Below, piece after piece: positions 62,678 to 64,000 of a DNA stretch of 64,000 nucleotides. Location: assembly GCF_022815605.1 (NCBI RefSeq), contig NZ_JALGRP010000004.1:62001-126000 (forward strand). The letters are read 5' to 3'. Under the pieces are notes generated by a model. The model worked only from the letters and a program-made list of their open reading frames with translations. It was not told the origin of the DNA and searched no databases. Both the position numbers and the translations under genes were made by a program. This stretch comes from Microbacterium sp. VKM Ac-2923 (GTDB lineage: Bacteria > Actinomycetota > Actinomycetes > Actinomycetales > Microbacteriaceae). The first letter of the stretch is position 1. The number at the start of each line of letters is the position of its first letter.

Positions 62678-64000
62678 CCGCGGGTCCGATCGAGGATCTC
62701 TTCAGCGGCACGGTGCCCCTGACGGATCGCGCCGTCGACGTGCTGGTATCCGGCCCCGGCCATGTCGCTGCAGGCGAGGTGGAGGGGTCCGACGGGCTCG
62801 CGCAGGTCGGCGCCGTAACGGTGCAGGCCACCGAGGTCGAAGCTGGCCGCGTATGCTCCGCGGGTCCACTCCTCGGTACCCCAGTCGCTCTCGTAGTAGA
62901 CGACCGGGCTCTTCGCCTCGGGGCCGTAGTAATGCGACAGCGACTCGAGGATGCGCTCTTTGCGCTCCTCAGCACTCAACCGGAAGAGGTCGTCGGCGTT
63001 CTGGTCGGAGACGAACCCGACGAGGGTGCCGCGCTCGTCGCCGTGGTTGGTGTTGTCGTACGCCTCGTGGGCGAGCTCGTAGGGGCTGAACGCGGTGCCC
63101 GAAAGGCCCTGCTCGCGCCAGAACGGCGTCTCGTACACCGCGTGCACCTTGATGACGAAGCCCATCGAGATGTGCTGGTGCATCTGGTGCTGCAGGCGCG
63201 GCAGCGGCGGCTCGAACGAGATGCGCGGGTACAGCACCGGCGCCAGCGCGAGGATGGCGAAGCGGGCGCGGACGGTGACGCCGTCGGCGATCACGGTGAC
63301 GCCGTCGGAGGAGGATGCCGCGGCCTCGACGCGGGCGGTCAGCGCCTGGAGGTCCGTGACACGTCGACCCGTATCGGCCGGGCGGTCCGGCGTCGACGAC
63401 TCGGCGCCCCAGACGATGCGGCGGACCGGCTGGTTGAGGAAGACGTCGTCGCCGAGACGCTCGGCCAGCAGCTCCGGCACCTGCTGGAGGCCGCCCGCGA
63501 CGCGCTTGTCGAGGATGAAGTCGGCGTCGACGAGGTGGGAGTAGGAGCCCGCGGATGCCGCCATGAGCAGCGACTGCAGAAGCGAGAACGTGTGCGTGGG
63601 CTTGGTGAGCATCGCTGAGCCGGTGGCGAACGCGAGGTTGCGGACTGCCTCGTCGTCGTCGGTCTGCTCGCGCAGCCAGGCGTCCCACGAGACCGTGTCC
63701 CATTCGGCGGCCTTCGGGTGCGCCCACGGCCGGTCGGGATCGATCTCGGCGACCATGGCATCCAGGCGCGCGGTGATCTCGTCGATCGCCTCCTCGGTCG
63801 CGGCGGCCACGGGGAACATCTCGCCCGTGAAGCGCTTGGCCTCGCCGTCGGCTCCGACGTAGACGCTCTCACCGTCGCGGTACCGGCTATAAGTCGTCAG
63901 CCCCAGGTCGGCCACGGTGTCGATGAGGGCCTGCTGATCGGGCGAGACCCACTGCCCGCCGAGCTCGAGCATCGCGCCGTCGATGACGTCGGTCCACAGG
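62674..64000 (-). CDS. puo: flavin amine oxidase (putrescine/monoamine-oxidase family), 5' end outside window
   Basis: ~442 codons visible; the frame is still open at the right edge and the N-terminal FAD-binding GxGxxG is not included. Visible features: ELGGQWVSPDQQALIDTVADLGL near the start of the fragment, VFLNQPVRRIVWGAE, the aromatic-cage/substrate region, and the C-terminal YADLREPVGPLHLACSDMAGAGYQHVDGAIRQGHRAAEEIL that binds FAD. Oxidises a primary amine to aldehyde, ammonia and peroxide. With the permease and aldehyde dehydrogenase downstream it suggests putrescine-to-GABA catabolism. Identification as putrescine rather than another amine is inference. Confidence 0.85.
   Translation of the reverse strand, partial: LWTDVIDGAMLELGGQWVSPDQQALIDTVADLGLTTYSRYRDGESVYVGADGEAKRFTGEMFPVAAATEEAIDEITARLDAMVAEIDPDRPWAHPKAAEWDTVSWDAWLREQTDDDEAVRNLAFATGSAMLTKPTHTFSLLQSLLMAASAGSYSHLVDADFILDKRVAGGLQQVPELLAERLGDDVFLNQPVRRIVWGAESSTPDRPADTGRRVTDLQALTARVEAAASSSDGVTVIADGVTVRARFAILALAPVLYPRISFEPPLPRLQHQMHQHISMGFVIKVHAVYETPFWREQGLSGTAFSPYELAHEAYDNTNHGDERGTLVGFVSDQNADDLFRLSAEERKERILESLSHYYGPEAKSPVVYYESDWGTEEWTRGAYAASFDLGGLHRYGADLREPVGPLHLACSDMAGAGYQHVDGAIRQGHRAAEEILDRTRG

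Overview
The window is a stretch of high-GC actinobacterial chromosome. Gene content, the Asp-Ala/Ala-Ser codon pairs written through the heptamer GGATGCC/GGCATCC, and the order trnW-secE-nusG ... rplKA ... rplJL point to Microbacteriaceae, most likely Microbacterium or a close relative (inference from pattern, no database search). Coding density is high, many genes overlap by 4 bases (ATGA/GTGA), and there is no prophage, integrase, insertion sequence, CRISPR array or rRNA.

Left third (1-21.4 kb): the 3' end of cydD with cydC (assembly factor for cytochrome bd), a small lipoprotein, then a molybdenum region. This region holds modA-modB-modC on the minus strand, a small helix-turn-helix/TOBE protein that may be the molybdate regulator, the plus-strand operon moaA-moeB-moeA-moaC-moaD, and minus-strand mogA-moaE. 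A nucleotidyltransferase plus XRE pair resembling a toxin-antitoxin unit sits between moaD and moaE. Interspersed are two short-chain dehydrogenases, XRE and MerR regulators, an ECF sigma factor with a membrane partner, and a secreted CarbD-like repeat protein.

Middle (21.4-40.5 kb): an esterase, an MHS-family MFS transporter, a HerA-like ATPase, a PAP2 phosphatase, a Bcr/CflA-type exporter, a DUF3105-DUF305 pair, and a complete LacI-controlled sugar ABC operon with two visible operators. A 1552-residue LPxTG-anchored protein follows, fusing a lamin-tail domain, an ExeM-like nuclease and a 5'-nucleotidase.

Right third (40.5-64 kb): ribosomal operons rplJ-rplL and rplK-rplA and the trnW-secE-nusG unit. 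Two AbiEi/DUF559-like genes with a Vsr-like nuclease motif are set among them, one upstream of rplJ and one between nusG and rplK; the second is bracketed by related palindromes. Also here are a lone SIP-domain gene with a possible iron box, a YqaJ nuclease, a MarR-controlled drug exporter with two operators over its promoter, a LysR/LysE pair, acylphosphatase, nitronate monooxygenase and a polar amino-acid ABC system. The window ends in a putrescine/GABA-type catabolic operon (amine oxidase, universal stress protein, APC permease, aldehyde dehydrogenase) whose first gene runs off the right end.

The most notable unexplained signals are (i) the nuclease-like genes paired with palindromes next to ribosomal operons, (ii) a small family of AAACG...TCTCGAGAC palindromes, (iii) a 25-base inverted repeat inside the 3' end of cydD, and (iv) the strong excess of the heptamer GGATGCC on both strands, which forces otherwise rare codons.
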